64,000 nucleotides of DNA from the NCBI RefSeq assembly GCF_003667445.1, contig NZ_RCTF01000005.1:1-64000 (forward strand). The letters are read 5' to 3'. Positions 16,023 to 24,447 of this stretch are shown here, piece after piece. The translations under genes were made by a program, and so were the position numbers. The notes under the pieces are model-generated. The model was not told the origin of the DNA. It worked only from the letters and a program-made list of their open reading frames with translations, and did no database searches. How positions within the stretch are numbered: position 1 is the first letter of the stretch; every line of letters begins with the position of its first letter. The DNA is from Xanthobacter tagetidis. GTDB taxonomy: Bacteria; Pseudomonadota; Alphaproteobacteria; Rhizobiales; Xanthobacteraceae.

Positions 16023-16403
16023 TCAACTCGTCACGGACGCCGGGAACACGAGCATGGTGAACGACACCTGCGTCAGGTCCGGCGCGAAGGAGGAATACTT
16101 CAGCGACTTCGCCCGCATCTGCACCGTGCGGGTGACGAAGGTCGACCCGTCCAGGCTCACGCTCATGGCGAAGCGCGCGGCCCCGCCGGAGATGGTCGTG
16201 GTGACGAAGGTCTCGAAAGCCGTCATCTGGGTCGGGTTCAGAACCCGCGACCACTGCATCACGATCAGGTTCCAAGGCCGGCGGCGCACGCGGACGTTGC
16301 CGGCCTCCATCTCCGTTTCGAGGTTGGCGTTGAAGCGATCCACGTCCCAGGAATCGCGCAGGGGCGCGTTGGGAACCCCGGTCGGCCAGGTGGGGAGCGC
16401 CAT
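16023..16403 (-). CDS. Minor tail protein M-like
   Basis: 126 residues (MALPTWPTGVPNAPLRDSW..., VRVRRRPWNLIVMQWSRVL, FVTTTISGGAARFAMSVSL). This is the conserved small protein between tape measure and DUF1833 protein in many alphaproteobacterial phages, equivalent by position to lambda M. It caps or organises the tail tip. Confidence 0.72.
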   Translation of the reverse strand: MALPTWPTGVPNAPLRDSWDVDRFNANLETEMEAGNVRVRRRPWNLIVMQWSRVLNPTQMTAFETFVTTTISGGAARFAMSVSLDGSTFVTRTVQMRAKSLKYSSFAPDLTQVSFTMLVFPASVTS

Positions 16404-16406
16404 GGA

Positions 16407-18926
16407 TCACCCTCCCCGGATCATGCCGCGCGTGCGCGCCAGCCCGAACCGCTTCTCGTGCGCAGAGGAGACCGGCCCCATCTGCTCAAGATCGGCGATC
16501 AGGTCTTGCCGCACCGCCTCGAGGATCAGCTTCAGGCCGGTCACCTGCCCGTTCGCGCCTCGGACGGGCTCCATCCGACCCTGCGCCGCGACGCCGGTGT
16601 TGTTCACCACCTGCATGTTGAAGTTGGTGGCGACGGCCTCGCGCCCGGGCGGCATGCGGCTGCCCCAATCCCGCGGCTGGTAGGAGCGGCCCACGGCGCC
16701 GCCGGCGGCCATGCGCGTGACCTGGTTGTCGTTGATGGCCTCGAGCAGCGGCAGCCACCGGCGCGTCGCCGCGGCGTTGATGACGAACTCGCCATTGGAG
16801 AGCGCGAAGAGCCCGGCGGTGTCCGAGGTGCCCGTTCCCGGGCCGGCGATGCGCCCGCCGGTCGCGGCATGACCGATGCCGCCGGAGCCCCACGAGCCGG
16901 AGGAGCCGGCCGCGGCACTGAAGATGCTGCCCCAATTGAAGCCGCCGGCCTTCAGCGCGTCCATGAGCGCGTTGACCAGATCATCCTCAATCCGCTTGAT
17001 GATCTTGTTCAGCACGTTCTCGGCCGCGTTGCCGAACGCCTCCCAGAAGCTCTGTCCCTGCTGAAGACCCGTGCGCAGGTCGTTGATGAAGCCCCCCAGC
17101 GCGTCGCGGACGAAGTCGTAGCTCTCCTTCACCTTCTTCGCCGCGGTCTCCACCTCCGCCATGGTCGCGGCCTTCGCCGCAAGCTCGGCCCGCTGGGTGG
17201 CGGAGAGGGTGATGTCGCGCTGGCTCGCCTGGTTCAGGAGATCCTGCTCATAGCGCAGCCGAGCCGCCGCCTCTTCCGTGAGGCCGAACGCCGCGGCTTC
17301 CGCCTGAAGCGACGCTATGCGCCGGTCGGCGCCGGCCATGATGTCGGCGAACTTTTCCGCGTCCGTCTTGACCTTCTTGCCCTTCTCCTCGACCACGCCA
17401 AGCTGCGTCGCCCATTCCTTCAGTTGGGCGGATGCGGAGGCGGCGCCCTTGCCCAGCGCGCTGCCGATTTGGCCGAGATAGTCCCGATTCAGTTCGGCCT
17501 TCTGCTGCGCCGCGCGAGCGCGGCCGGCGGCGTCAAGGGACGTGGAATAGGGATCGGCGACCCGGCCGACGCTGGCCTGCCCAAGCTGGCCGATTTGGAC
17601 GCCACCGGGAAGCTGGGCGAGCGCCTGGTTTACGGTTCCGATGAAGGTGTTCAGCAGCCCGGAGCCCGCATTTATCATCGTCTCCATGGCGCTGAGCACC
17701 GCGTTGGCGGCGCCGACCGCGGCGGAACCCATGATCGCGGGGAAGTTGGACCAAATGAACTTCACGTCTCCGAACGCCGCCACGAACGCACCGATGATGT
17801 AGTTCGCGCCCTTGCGGGCTGACGCGGCGACGTTGAAGCCGAGGACCTTCTCCAGTTCCTTGCTGAAGACGCCCATGGCGCCGACGGCGAGGCCAGCGCC
17901 GATCACCAAGGCCGCGAAAGGGTTGGCGGCAGCGGCCGTGACCGCCAGCGCGCCGAGGCTCACGGTCAGGCGGGCGATGAGCGCCACCATGGACGTGACG
18001 CCAGCGACGATGGCCGGCGCATAGAGAAGTGCGAGCCCGGCGGCGGCTGCGGCGGCATAGGGCGCGATGGTGGGCAGGATAGCCGCGAGGCCGCGAAGGC
18101 CCGCTTGGGCGAGCTTGGTCCAATTTACCATCTGGAGCCCGGCAGCGGTCGCCGCGGTCAGGCCGATGACGAGGAAGGAGAGCGGCGAGAAAACCGACGC
18201 GAAGGCCGCGCCGAGCGTCTTCATCGCGCCGGCGGCACCGGTCGTGCCGAACACCATCGCCATCTGCGTGCCCTGCTGGAGGGCGATCTGGAGAGGGTTC
18301 ATGCCCATGGCCGCAGTCACGGCCACGTCCTGAAACTGAGCCGCGAGGTTGGCAGCGTTGAACGATCCCCCTTTTTGGGCAATGGAGTTGTCGTTCACCG
18401 CCTTGTTGAGGTGCACGTTGGCGTTCGCCGCCTGGATCGCGGCGGCGGCCTGCTGCTCAAGAGCCGTGTCCGCCGCCATCGCAGCCTGGGCGACCTCACG
18501 CGTCGCCGCCGCCGCGCCGGTGGCAGAGGCGGACAGGCTGGAATTGGCACCCACCACCCGCGTCGCCGCGCTCGCGGCCATCGTCGCAGCCGTGTCCACC
18601 TTGCCGTAGGCGACCGACACGCTGGTTGCCGCCAGGGACAGGCTTTCGACCTTCGCTGCGGCGGTCTGCGCCGAGCGGCCGAGACCGTCGACACCGCGCC
18701 CCGCCACGTCGGCGCCGGACGCCATGCGGTTGATGGCGCCTTCCACATCCCGCACCGCTCGCTCGACCGCGGCGAGCAGCTTTTCGATGCGCCCAAGGGC
18801 GCCCGTGAGACCGCCGCCCGACTTCTCGGCCTTCTCCGCAGAGACGGCGAGGTCATCGATCGCCTTCTTGCCCCTGAGGAGTTCGGAGCTATCGACGCTG
18901 AGGCCGAGCGTTGCCACGTCCGCCAT
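16407..18926 (-). CDS. Tail length tape measure protein
   Basis: 839 residues with the usual tape measure composition. It starts MADVATLGLSVDSSELLRGK, continues with long Ala-rich helices and coiled coils, has central hydrophobic segments (FSPLSFLVIGLTAATAAG, TSMVALIARLTVSLGALAV) and a Gly-rich C-terminus with GHAATGGRIAGPGTG. An 839-residue ruler predicts a tail of roughly 120 nm at 1.5 A per residue, an estimate only. Its start overlaps the end of the frameshifted chaperone frame. Confidence 0.92.
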   Translation of the reverse strand: MADVATLGLSVDSSELLRGKKAIDDLAVSAEKAEKSGGGLTGALGRIEKLLAAVERAVRDVEGAINRMASGADVAGRGVDGLGRSAQTAAAKVESLSLAATSVSVAYGKVDTAATMAASAATRVVGANSSLSASATGAAAATREVAQAAMAADTALEQQAAAAIQAANANVHLNKAVNDNSIAQKGGSFNAANLAAQFQDVAVTAAMGMNPLQIALQQGTQMAMVFGTTGAAGAMKTLGAAFASVFSPLSFLVIGLTAATAAGLQMVNWTKLAQAGLRGLAAILPTIAPYAAAAAAGLALLYAPAIVAGVTSMVALIARLTVSLGALAVTAAAANPFAALVIGAGLAVGAMGVFSKELEKVLGFNVAASARKGANYIIGAFVAAFGDVKFIWSNFPAIMGSAAVGAANAVLSAMETMINAGSGLLNTFIGTVNQALAQLPGGVQIGQLGQASVGRVADPYSTSLDAAGRARAAQQKAELNRDYLGQIGSALGKGAASASAQLKEWATQLGVVEEKGKKVKTDAEKFADIMAGADRRIASLQAEAAAFGLTEEAAARLRYEQDLLNQASQRDITLSATQRAELAAKAATMAEVETAAKKVKESYDFVRDALGGFINDLRTGLQQGQSFWEAFGNAAENVLNKIIKRIEDDLVNALMDALKAGGFNWGSIFSAAAGSSGSWGSGGIGHAATGGRIAGPGTGTSDTAGLFALSNGEFVINAAATRRWLPLLEAINDNQVTRMAAGGAVGRSYQPRDWGSRMPPGREAVATNFNMQVVNNTGVAAQGRMEPVRGANGQVTGLKLILEAVRQDLIADLEQMGPVSSAHEKRFGLARTRGMIRGG

Positions 18927-19661
18927 TGTTCGCCTTCTCCTTCTGGCGGGCCATCTGTTCGTCGCGCTCCTCGGCCACCGCCTTCAGGAAGGCGGCATCC
19001 ATCTTGAGGATGATCGCGACCTCTTCGCGGGACGGGCGCTCCCCGGTGAGGGCGCACCACGCGCTGATTTCCGCGAAGCTGATGGGGTTTGGCCCCGAAT
19101 AGCCTTGCGCACGGCGTTCCGACAGGTCGAGGAACCAGCCGAGGATGTGCGCCGCGCCTTCAGGCGGTTCGATGGTCGGGTTCTTGTCGGCAAAGCCGAA
19201 GCGTTCATTGCGCTGGCGGCGCGTCTCGCCGGCTTCGTCCTTGGTCTCGTAGCGAACGATCTGGGCGATGCAGGCCGCCAGATCGTCGCCTACTGCTGAA
19301 AAAAAGCGGCTTCGTCTCCGAGCGCCTGGTCCACCTGCTTCGCGATCCAGGGCACGGCAAGCAGTGCCGCCTTGTTGGCGTCCGTGAGCGCGGGATTCGA
19401 CAGGCTGCCGAGCGTGAGCGCGTCATCCCACGCCCAGCCGACGATGGCGGCGGCGCGCAGCGCCATGGCGTTCGAGTCGATGGTTTCGGGCGTCATCTGC
19501 CCGCGGGCCTTGAGCGCCTGCGCCTTGATGCGGCGCTCGACCACCTTCACCTCGTCGCTCTCCATCGAGACGCACTCGATGACCAGACCGATGGGGTTCC
19601 CGGTGGCCGGGTGCTTGATGTCGACCGAGATGGTGCTCGGCTTGATCGCGAGAATGTCCAC
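18889..19661 (-). CDS. Tail assembly chaperone GT-type fusion made by -1 frameshift
   Basis: After a -1 slip on T7 the ribosome leaves the G-like frame and continues for about 135 codons (SAVGDDLAACIAQIVRYETK ... IEPPEGAAHILGWFLDLSER, GYSGPNPISFAEISAW, REEVAIILKMDAAFLKAV) to a TAG at 18889-18891. There is no stop in this frame, and the sequence matches the conserved second chaperone domain of alphaproteobacterial tails and gene transfer agents. The frame has no good start of its own. It corresponds to lambda gpGT, which loads on the tape measure protein. The frame ends 37 bp inside the tape measure gene. Confidence 0.82.
19290..19661 (-). CDS. Tail assembly chaperone, G-like
   Basis: 123 residues (MDILAIKPSTISVDIKHPAT ... 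DEAAFFQQ), with the GTA/siphovirus chaperone look: beta start, LVIECVSMESDEVKVVERRI, then helices. It lies between tube protein and tape measure. The unshifted product is expected in excess of the GT fusion. Confidence 0.82.
   Translation of the reverse strand: MDILAIKPSTISVDIKHPATGNPIGLVIECVSMESDEVKVVERRIKAQALKARGQMTPETIDSNAMALRAAAIVGWAWDDALTLGSLSNPALTDANKAALLAVPWIAKQVDQALGDEAAFFQQ
19299..19305 (-). promoter_or_regulatory. Slippery heptamer for -1 ribosomal frameshift
   Basis: On the minus strand the codons read GCC GCT TTT TTT CAG CAG TAG. T-TTT-TTT fits the X-XXY-YYZ rule perfectly and lies three codons before the G-frame stop. Slipping back one base opens the conserved T-like frame. Same position and direction as in lambda G/GT. 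Confidence 0.82.
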
Positions 19662-19677
19662 TCAGGTTGCTCCTGGA

Positions 19678-20181
19678 TCAGGGCGAGGACGGAGACGGGA
19701 TCAGGGCCGGGTTGACCGTGACGCCGCGCTGGTTGAAGCCGAAGCTGTAGGTCTCGCGGACGAAGTCCTCGTTGCCGCCGCCGGGGAGCGTCGGGCCGGT
19801 GACGACGCCGCAGTTGTAGATGATGGTGTTCGTGTAGTCGGCCGATGGCGCGTCGGCGAGCTCCACCTTCACCGCGTAGTTGAACTTGGTGAGGCCGGCG
19901 GCCCGGAGAGCGATCTGGCCGGCGTCATTGTAGACGCGGCCCACCTCGATCTCGAAGGTGCCGGCATCGGTGATGCCCTTGGCCTTCTGCGTCACGTCGG
20001 TGTCCAACGTGTCGTAGGAGACGATGTTGGTCGTGGCGCCGAGGTCGCCGAGGTTCCCGACCTTGCCGACCTGAATCCAGACGAGGGCCTCGAAGTCCTC
20101 CTGATCGAGCGGGAGGTTGGGCTGGGCAGTGGAGCAGAAGTAGACCTTCGCTCCCGCATTGGTCTGCGGGGTGACAGCCAT
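19678..20181 (-). CDS. Major tail tube protein
   Basis: 167 residues (MAVTPQTNAGAKVYFCSTAQ..., ALVWIQVGKVGNLGDLG, YNDAGQIALRAAG, VRETYSFGFNQRGVTV). This is the gpV-like tube fold typical of Hyphomicrobiales siphoviruses; it polymerises into the tail tube. Short by comparison with lambda V (246), lacking the Ig-like tail domain. Confidence 0.85.
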   Translation of the reverse strand: MAVTPQTNAGAKVYFCSTAQPNLPLDQEDFEALVWIQVGKVGNLGDLGATTNIVSYDTLDTDVTQKAKGITDAGTFEIEVGRVYNDAGQIALRAAGLTKFNYAVKVELADAPSADYTNTIIYNCGVVTGPTLPGGGNEDFVRETYSFGFNQRGVTVNPALIPSPSSP

Positions 20182-20197
20182 CTCGGGTTCCTTTCGA

Positions 20198-20620
20198 TTA
20201 GATGACCACGCGCCAGCGGATTGATACCGCTGTTCTCAAGTCGCCCTCGTCCTTGAACGGGGTCGAAATGCTCGGCTTCTCGTAGATCCTCAGATCCACG
20301 TCTTCGGACTGGAGCCGGGTGCCCTTGGCGAAGTGGGCCGCCACCTGCTCGGCTATCCCGAGGGCCGGCGTGGCGCCTTCGCCGAGCGGGGAGACAACCG
20401 TCACCTGCATGATGCCGAGGTGAAGGGATGGATCGCCGTTGCCCAGGAAGAGGTTGCCGGTCGTGTTGAACATCGGCCACGCCTCCAGCCACAGGCGGGG
20501 TGAAGCCGGCGGGGTGAAGGGCACATGCGGCCAGGCGATGGGGATTGCAGGGCTGAAGACGAGCGCTGCCAGCTTGGCGGACAGCAGGTCGACGATGGTC
20601 GCTTCCGGGCGCGCGGACAT
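20198..20620 (-). CDS. Tail terminator protein (DUF4128-like)
   Basis: 140 residues: IPIAWPHVPFTPPASPRLWL, GIMQVTVVSPLGEGATPALG, AEQVAAHFAKGTRLQ, VSIRWRVVI. These are the features of DUF4128/gpU-like terminators that cap the tail tube. Position between the gp10-like protein and the tube protein agrees. Confidence 0.82.
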   Translation of the reverse strand: MSARPEATIVDLLSAKLAALVFSPAIPIAWPHVPFTPPASPRLWLEAWPMFNTTGNLFLGNGDPSLHLGIMQVTVVSPLGEGATPALGIAEQVAAHFAKGTRLQSEDVDLRIYEKPSISTPFKDEGDLRTAVSIRWRVVI

Positions 20621-20637
20621 TCGGCTACGGTGCTCCC

Positions 20638-20832
20638 ATGCTGACCGATAGAGAGGCCCACGAGCGCCTCGTTGCCGCCCGCGAAGCGCTGGGCACGGAA
20701 CCGGGCCGGAGCGTCCACGCCAACACGGCGATGGAGGCGGCCCGGCGCGCCCTTCTGATGTTCCAGTTCGCCCTTGTGGCAGCGATGGAGCGGGCTAGTC
20801 GCGATGACGGGCCACAGCCCGATCCACGATAG
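20638..20832 (+). CDS. Possible small moron gene on the plus strand
   Basis: 64 residues (MLTDREAHERLVAAREALGT ... ALLMFQFALVAAMERASRDD), a plausible helical protein with GC-rich third codon positions. It fills the only gap (174 bp) in the minus-strand tail genes and overlaps the end of the gp10-like gene by 38 bp. No good Shine-Dalgarno and no family recognised, so it may be a chance frame. Confidence 0.35.
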   Translation: MLTDREAHERLVAAREALGTEPGRSVHANTAMEAARRALLMFQFALVAAMERASRDDGPQPDPR

Positions 20833-21271
20833 CCACCCACTTCTGCACCGCCTTCCCGACGAACTGGCGCGGCGCCATCTTCGAGGTGCCGAGCTCCACA
20901 TGGACGGCGTAGTTGGCTGTCCAGCCGGCTGAGATGGTGTCCCCCAGCACGGCGCCGACGATGGCGAGCTCGAAGTCCGGGCTGTAGGCCACCGCCCCGC
21001 CCTTCTCCGGACGCTTGCGGTTGGCCGGCGGCAGCGGGCCGTTCAGCACGACCTGGACGGAGTTGCGCAAAAATCCCGTGGCGACCGGCATGTTCCCGGT
21101 CCCGGTGGAGCCCGGGTTGGCCTTCGACGGCCCCACCTCGTTCGCGGTCTCGATGAGGTCCGTGGCCGCCTCGCGGAAGACCATGGTAATCTTCTGCTCG
21201 GTCTTGTCGCCCCACGCCTTCACGGCGGCGGCGAAGGACTTGCTCCCGAGCCCGACCCTACGCGTCGCCAC
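20795..21271 (-). CDS. HK97 gp10-like tail completion protein
   Basis: 158 residues from a GTG that overlaps the end of the Mu F-like gene (14-bp overlap). Motifs: EAATDLIETANEVGPSKANP, GFLRNSVQVVLNGPLP, WTANYAVHVELGTSKMAPRQ (the HK97 gp10 hallmark YAxxVExGT). It joins head and tail. Confidence 0.82.
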   Translation of the reverse strand: MATRRVGLGSKSFAAAVKAWGDKTEQKITMVFREAATDLIETANEVGPSKANPGSTGTGNMPVATGFLRNSVQVVLNGPLPPANRKRPEKGGAVAYSPDFELAIVGAVLGDTISAGWTANYAVHVELGTSKMAPRQFVGKAVQKWVAIVDRAVARHRD

Positions 21272-22295
21272 GGCGGATTTTCCCAGTGTAGTCCAGGCGG
21301 TAGCTGGCAGTGCAGCGACAGCCGATGATCTCGTATCCGGGCGCCTTCGGATCGTGCGGGTAGCGCAGCATGGCACCAGACGGCGACAGGAACGACTCAT
21401 CGAAGCCGACGATCTTCCCCTCAAGCACCCGGTGAGTGCCTCGCACCTTCTCGTCCTTGGCCGTCTTCCAGGTCTTGATGAGGTGCTCGGCCCTCACCTG
21501 CCCTTTGGCGATGGCCTGCCGCCAGGCCTGATCTCGCCCCTCGCTCAGTGCCGTCATGGCCTCCAGCCGGCCGATGGTCTCCGACCGATAGGTCAGGGCG
21601 CGGTTGCGATAGGACACCACCATGCGGTCGATCTTCTCGGCCGGGATGGGCGAGCCCTCGCGGATGGCCTTCTCCACCGTCTTGTCAAAGCGCTTGTCCC
21701 GGAGGGTCATCTCCAGGGCCTTCTTCATCTCCGCCGGGTCGCCGGAGCGCAGGCGAGCCTCATAGGAGTGCACCCATTCGACCTGGGATGACGCGAGGCC
21801 GAGCACGCCGCCCTCGCGCCGGCCGGTCGCCGGGTTCACCTTGCCCACAACCTCGGAAGCCACGGTGCGGGGATTGCGCCCCTCTTCCATCGCCACGGTC
21901 AGGTGCTGGCGCAGCATCGCCCGCTGGTCGTCGTTGATCTCGACCACCTGCTGCGCGCTGTGCGAACGAAGGAAGGCTTCCGCCTCCGGCGCCCGCACAT
22001 CGAACTGGATCTTCAGGACGTAGCCGCTCGGGTCCTTCGTCCCCGGAATCTGCGTCGTGGTGAGCCGCCCGCCGGCCTCGAAAGCCGTGGCGATCCCAGC
22101 CTCCAGCCCCCGGAAGTCCACCGGATCCAGCCCGACGGCCCGCACCGCGCCCTCGATGTCACCGCGCTCTAGCATCTGGGCGAGGAGCCCGATCTGCGCC
22201 CGGTCACGCATCGCGTAGACCGCATCGAGGAACATCCGCTGGAGGTAGACTTCCCAGCCGACGATGAGGTCTTCGATGCTCTGCGGCTCGCTCAT
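21258..22295 (-). CDS. Head morphogenesis protein, Mu gpF/SPP1 gp7-like
   Basis: 345 residues from MSEPQSIEDLIVGWEVYLQR. The start overlaps the HslV-like gene's end (ATGA). The C-terminal phage Mu F module is clear: IKTWKTAKDEKVRGTHRVLE, GEVVGFDESFLSPSG-like, YEIIGCRCTASYRL. Such minor head proteins help assembly or travel with DNA at injection. It is unusually placed after the connectors rather than beside the portal. Confidence 0.82.
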   Translation of the reverse strand: MSEPQSIEDLIVGWEVYLQRMFLDAVYAMRDRAQIGLLAQMLERGDIEGAVRAVGLDPVDFRGLEAGIATAFEAGGRLTTTQIPGTKDPSGYVLKIQFDVRAPEAEAFLRSHSAQQVVEINDDQRAMLRQHLTVAMEEGRNPRTVASEVVGKVNPATGRREGGVLGLASSQVEWVHSYEARLRSGDPAEMKKALEMTLRDKRFDKTVEKAIREGSPIPAEKIDRMVVSYRNRALTYRSETIGRLEAMTALSEGRDQAWRQAIAKGQVRAEHLIKTWKTAKDEKVRGTHRVLEGKIVGFDESFLSPSGAMLRYPHDPKAPGYEIIGCRCTASYRLDYTGKIRRGDA

Positions 22296-22732
22296 GCCCT
22301 CGTCAGCCTCAGCGTCTCTACCCCGCCCCCGCTCCACACATCGCAGGCAATGGCGACCTCGACCGCGTGCGCGGCGTCGGCGCCCATGGTGAGCGCTCCG
22401 AGGGCGTATTCGCTGCCAGAGCCGATGGCCATGTACTCGGCCTCCAGCGGGCCGGAGAAGCTGTCCCCGTCCTTGAAGTAGAAGATGGCCCCGTCCGACC
22501 GCACCACGATGGCCTGCGCCTCTATGGTGGCGGGGGTCGGCTTCTCGACCCCGTTCTCATCAACCCACCGCCGCAGCTTCTCGGCGAGGCCCGGCGTCGG
22601 CGTGCTGCAGCCGAAGAGCGAGCCGTCCGCCAGGCGATGGATCTTCGTCTTGGTGCCTATGGGGTGCTTGGACCCGGAATAGCCGCGGCGGTCGGCCGCG
22701 AGCACGCCATCCCGATAGACCACCGTCGTCAC
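22292..22732 (-). CDS. HslV/20S-proteasome-like Ntn peptidase in head module
   Basis: 146 residues from a GTG overlapping the upstream stop (GTGA). The product starts M-T-T-V-V-Y-R-D-G, so removal of Met would expose the catalytic Thr as in HslV. Further matches: TKIHRLADGSLFGCS, GLAEKLRRWVDE, AIGSGSEYALGALTMGADA, AVEVAIACDVWSGG. No ATPase partner is present nearby. A virion-maturation or host-directed protease role is inferred. Confidence 0.82.
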   Translation of the reverse strand: MTTVVYRDGVLAADRRGYSGSKHPIGTKTKIHRLADGSLFGCSTPTPGLAEKLRRWVDENGVEKPTPATIEAQAIVVRSDGAIFYFKDGDSFSGPLEAEYMAIGSGSEYALGALTMGADAAHAVEVAIACDVWSGGGVETLRLTRA

Positions 22733-23103
22733 CGGCGCCCCCGGCATTCCCAGAGCGCCTTGGCGGGATCGCCCATGACCGCCGGGCGCGAGCCGCCATC
22801 GGACACCAGCGCGTAGGTTTCGCCGCGCACCGTCACCCGGTCCCCCGCCTGGGGCTCGATGGAGAGGGAGGCCGCGAGGATCAGCACCTTGGCATCGCTG
22901 CCCGCCACCATGCCGCCTGCGATCTGGTAGGCGGACCACGCGTCGGCGAGCGCCTTGCACGGGTAGGAGGTCGTAGTCACCGCGCCGGGCGTCCAGTCGT
23001 TCGGCCCCGCAGCCGCGGCGTCGCGATAGAGCACGGCGTCGAAGAAGATGCCGGAAAGCGCGCTGCCGATGGTGCGCGAGAGGCCGGCGAGAGGGGATGT
23101 CAC
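22729..23103 (-). CDS. Head-tail joining protein (gpFII/gp15-like position)
   Basis: 124 residues (FFDAVLYRDAAAAGPNDWTP, CKALADAWSAYQIAGG, DRVTVRGETYALVSDGGSRP). Small beta protein typical of head-tail stoppers next to the gp6-like adaptor. Overlaps the HslV-like gene by 4 bases. Confidence 0.68.
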   Translation of the reverse strand: MTSPLAGLSRTIGSALSGIFFDAVLYRDAAAAGPNDWTPGAVTTTSYPCKALADAWSAYQIAGGMVAGSDAKVLILAASLSIEPQAGDRVTVRGETYALVSDGGSRPAVMGDPAKALWECRGRR

Positions 23104-23107
23104 AGTG

Positions 23108-23623
23108 TCAGCCCCGAACGGCGCGCGCGGTGAACGGCGTCGCCCGGCGCAGGATCGGGCCGAGCGCGTTGTCCACGACGCTGAAGGTGGTGGTGGCGTC
23201 GGCGGCGCCGGAATACTCGACCTCGACCGAGCCAGCCTTCACCCGCTTGATGGCGCCGCCGCGCTCCAGATCGGGCGCCATGCTGCCGGGCACCGCCAGC
23301 TCGCGCACCGCGGCTTCGCAGGTGGCGATGACGATCTCGCTCGGGACGCTGTCATAGTCGATGGCGTAGCCTTCGCGATCGCAGGCGTCGATGCGCGGCC
23401 ATTCGAGGGCCTGATCGCGCTGGCGCCGGCGCTGGCCCGGAAACCGGGACCTGTAGGTCGCGTCCACCCACGCCGTGGCGCGGCGCAGGGCGGCCTCCGC
23501 CGAGGCTTCGGGAGAGGCCGGGAAGGTGAGCCCGCGCGCCGAGGCAAAGGCGGCGCAGTCGGCGACAGAGACGTAGCTCTCCGCACCGCCCAGCCCCTCG
23601 CCGGTTTCGACCACGAGTGCCAT
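23108..23623 (-). CDS. Head-tail adaptor (gp6-like; 'DnaT-like' phage family)
   Basis: 171 residues: GGAESYVSVADCAAFASARG, AALRRATAWVDATYRSRFPG, QALEWPRIDACDREGYAIDY, SEIVIATCEAAVRELA. These motifs define the family often labelled DnaT-like ssDNA-binding protein in phages. Gene position shows it is the adaptor ring between portal and stopper, so the replication label should not be trusted here. Confidence 0.75.
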   Translation of the reverse strand: MALVVETGEGLGGAESYVSVADCAAFASARGLTFPASPEASAEAALRRATAWVDATYRSRFPGQRRRQRDQALEWPRIDACDREGYAIDYDSVPSEIVIATCEAAVRELAVPGSMAPDLERGGAIKRVKAGSVEVEYSGAADATTTFSVVDNALGPILRRATPFTARAVRG

Positions 23624-23934
23624 CAGACCGCGACCACGCTGACCTTGTCGTTGGCGCGGGCCTCCAGCGGCATTGAGATGCCGCCGGCGGCGATGGGGAA
23701 GCCGGCCGTGGTCTTCTCCGTCTGTGCGGTCGCGGCGCCGTTGGGCGCGCTACCGAGCGCGGCAGCGACCATGGAGGATTCGTTGTTGCCGATCATGACC
23801 CACTCGCCTTCCTGGGCGGTGCCCGTGGTGGTGGAGCCGACGGTGATGGTCTCGCGAAGGCGCACCCGGCCGACGCCCGGCGCATTCGCCGAGCCAATGC
23901 CCTTCGGCGTGAAGAAGCTGACGACGATGCTCAC
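23623..23934 (-). CDS. Hypothetical structural protein, possible decoration protein
   Basis: 103 residues (MSIVVSFFTPKGIGSANAPG, GEWVMIGNNESSMVAAALGS), beta-rich and small, between coat-linked gene and adaptor. Could be a capsid decoration protein. Overlaps both neighbours by 1-4 bases. Confidence 0.6.
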   Translation of the reverse strand: MSIVVSFFTPKGIGSANAPGVGRVRLRETITVGSTTTGTAQEGEWVMIGNNESSMVAAALGSAPNGAATAQTEKTTAGFPIAAGGISMPLEARANDKVSVVAV

Positions 23935-24392
23935 GACGCGTTCTCCTTCTCGGCCGCGGCCTGGGCAGCGGTCTCATCGGGATAGGGGCCGGAGACGATC
24001 TCCTTGGCGCGCTTGACGTACCAGCGTCCGCCCGGCCCCTTGCCGGCCGTGGCTAGCGGGGCGGAACCGCCCTTGCGGCCGTCGCCGTCATGGTCGAGCG
24101 GATCGCGCGGCGCGGCGGGCGGCGCCGGAGGGCTGGGGGGAGCATCGTGCGGCGCCTTCTCGGCGGCGGCCGGGTCGGCGGGCGCGCCGTCGGCCGGCTT
24201 GTCGGCGGGGTCGCCCTTCTGGTCCTGGCCCGCCGGCTCGGCCGGAGCATCGTTGCCGGCGGCGGCCGGCGGCGCTCCCGCGCCTTCGCTCCACAGGACG
24301 TGGTGCGGCTTCAGGTCGGCCTCGTTGATGATCTTGTACTCGCCGGGAGCCGCCGGGTTGACGACGCGCACGGTGGGCAGGATGTCGGACAT
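23931..24392 (-). CDS. Pro/Ala-rich protein next to coat gene
   Basis: 153 residues from MSDILPTVRVVNPAAPGEYK. Residues about 35-110 are a low-complexity Pro/Ala/Asp stretch. The C-terminus (GGRWYVKRAKEIVSGPYPDE) is a folded motif seen in small phage proteins. Probably an auxiliary virion or head-assembly protein; function unknown. Confidence 0.6.
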   Translation of the reverse strand: MSDILPTVRVVNPAAPGEYKIINEADLKPHHVLWSEGAGAPPAAAGNDAPAEPAGQDQKGDPADKPADGAPADPAAAEKAPHDAPPSPPAPPAAPRDPLDHDGDGRKGGSAPLATAGKGPGGRWYVKRAKEIVSGPYPDETAAQAAAEKENAS

Positions 24393-24447
24393 TGGCGGCG
24401 CTCCGGATAGGGGAGAGGCCGGCCCGAAGGCCGGCCCCGTGGCTCGA

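Noticed and set aside
15948..17822. 624-codon open frame antisense to the tape measure gene
   Set aside because: Arg/Gly/His-rich shadow of a GC-rich gene.
23108..23623. DnaT-like primosome role
   Set aside because: The family label exists, but the gene lies among head-tail connectors and the motif set is that of the adaptor protein.
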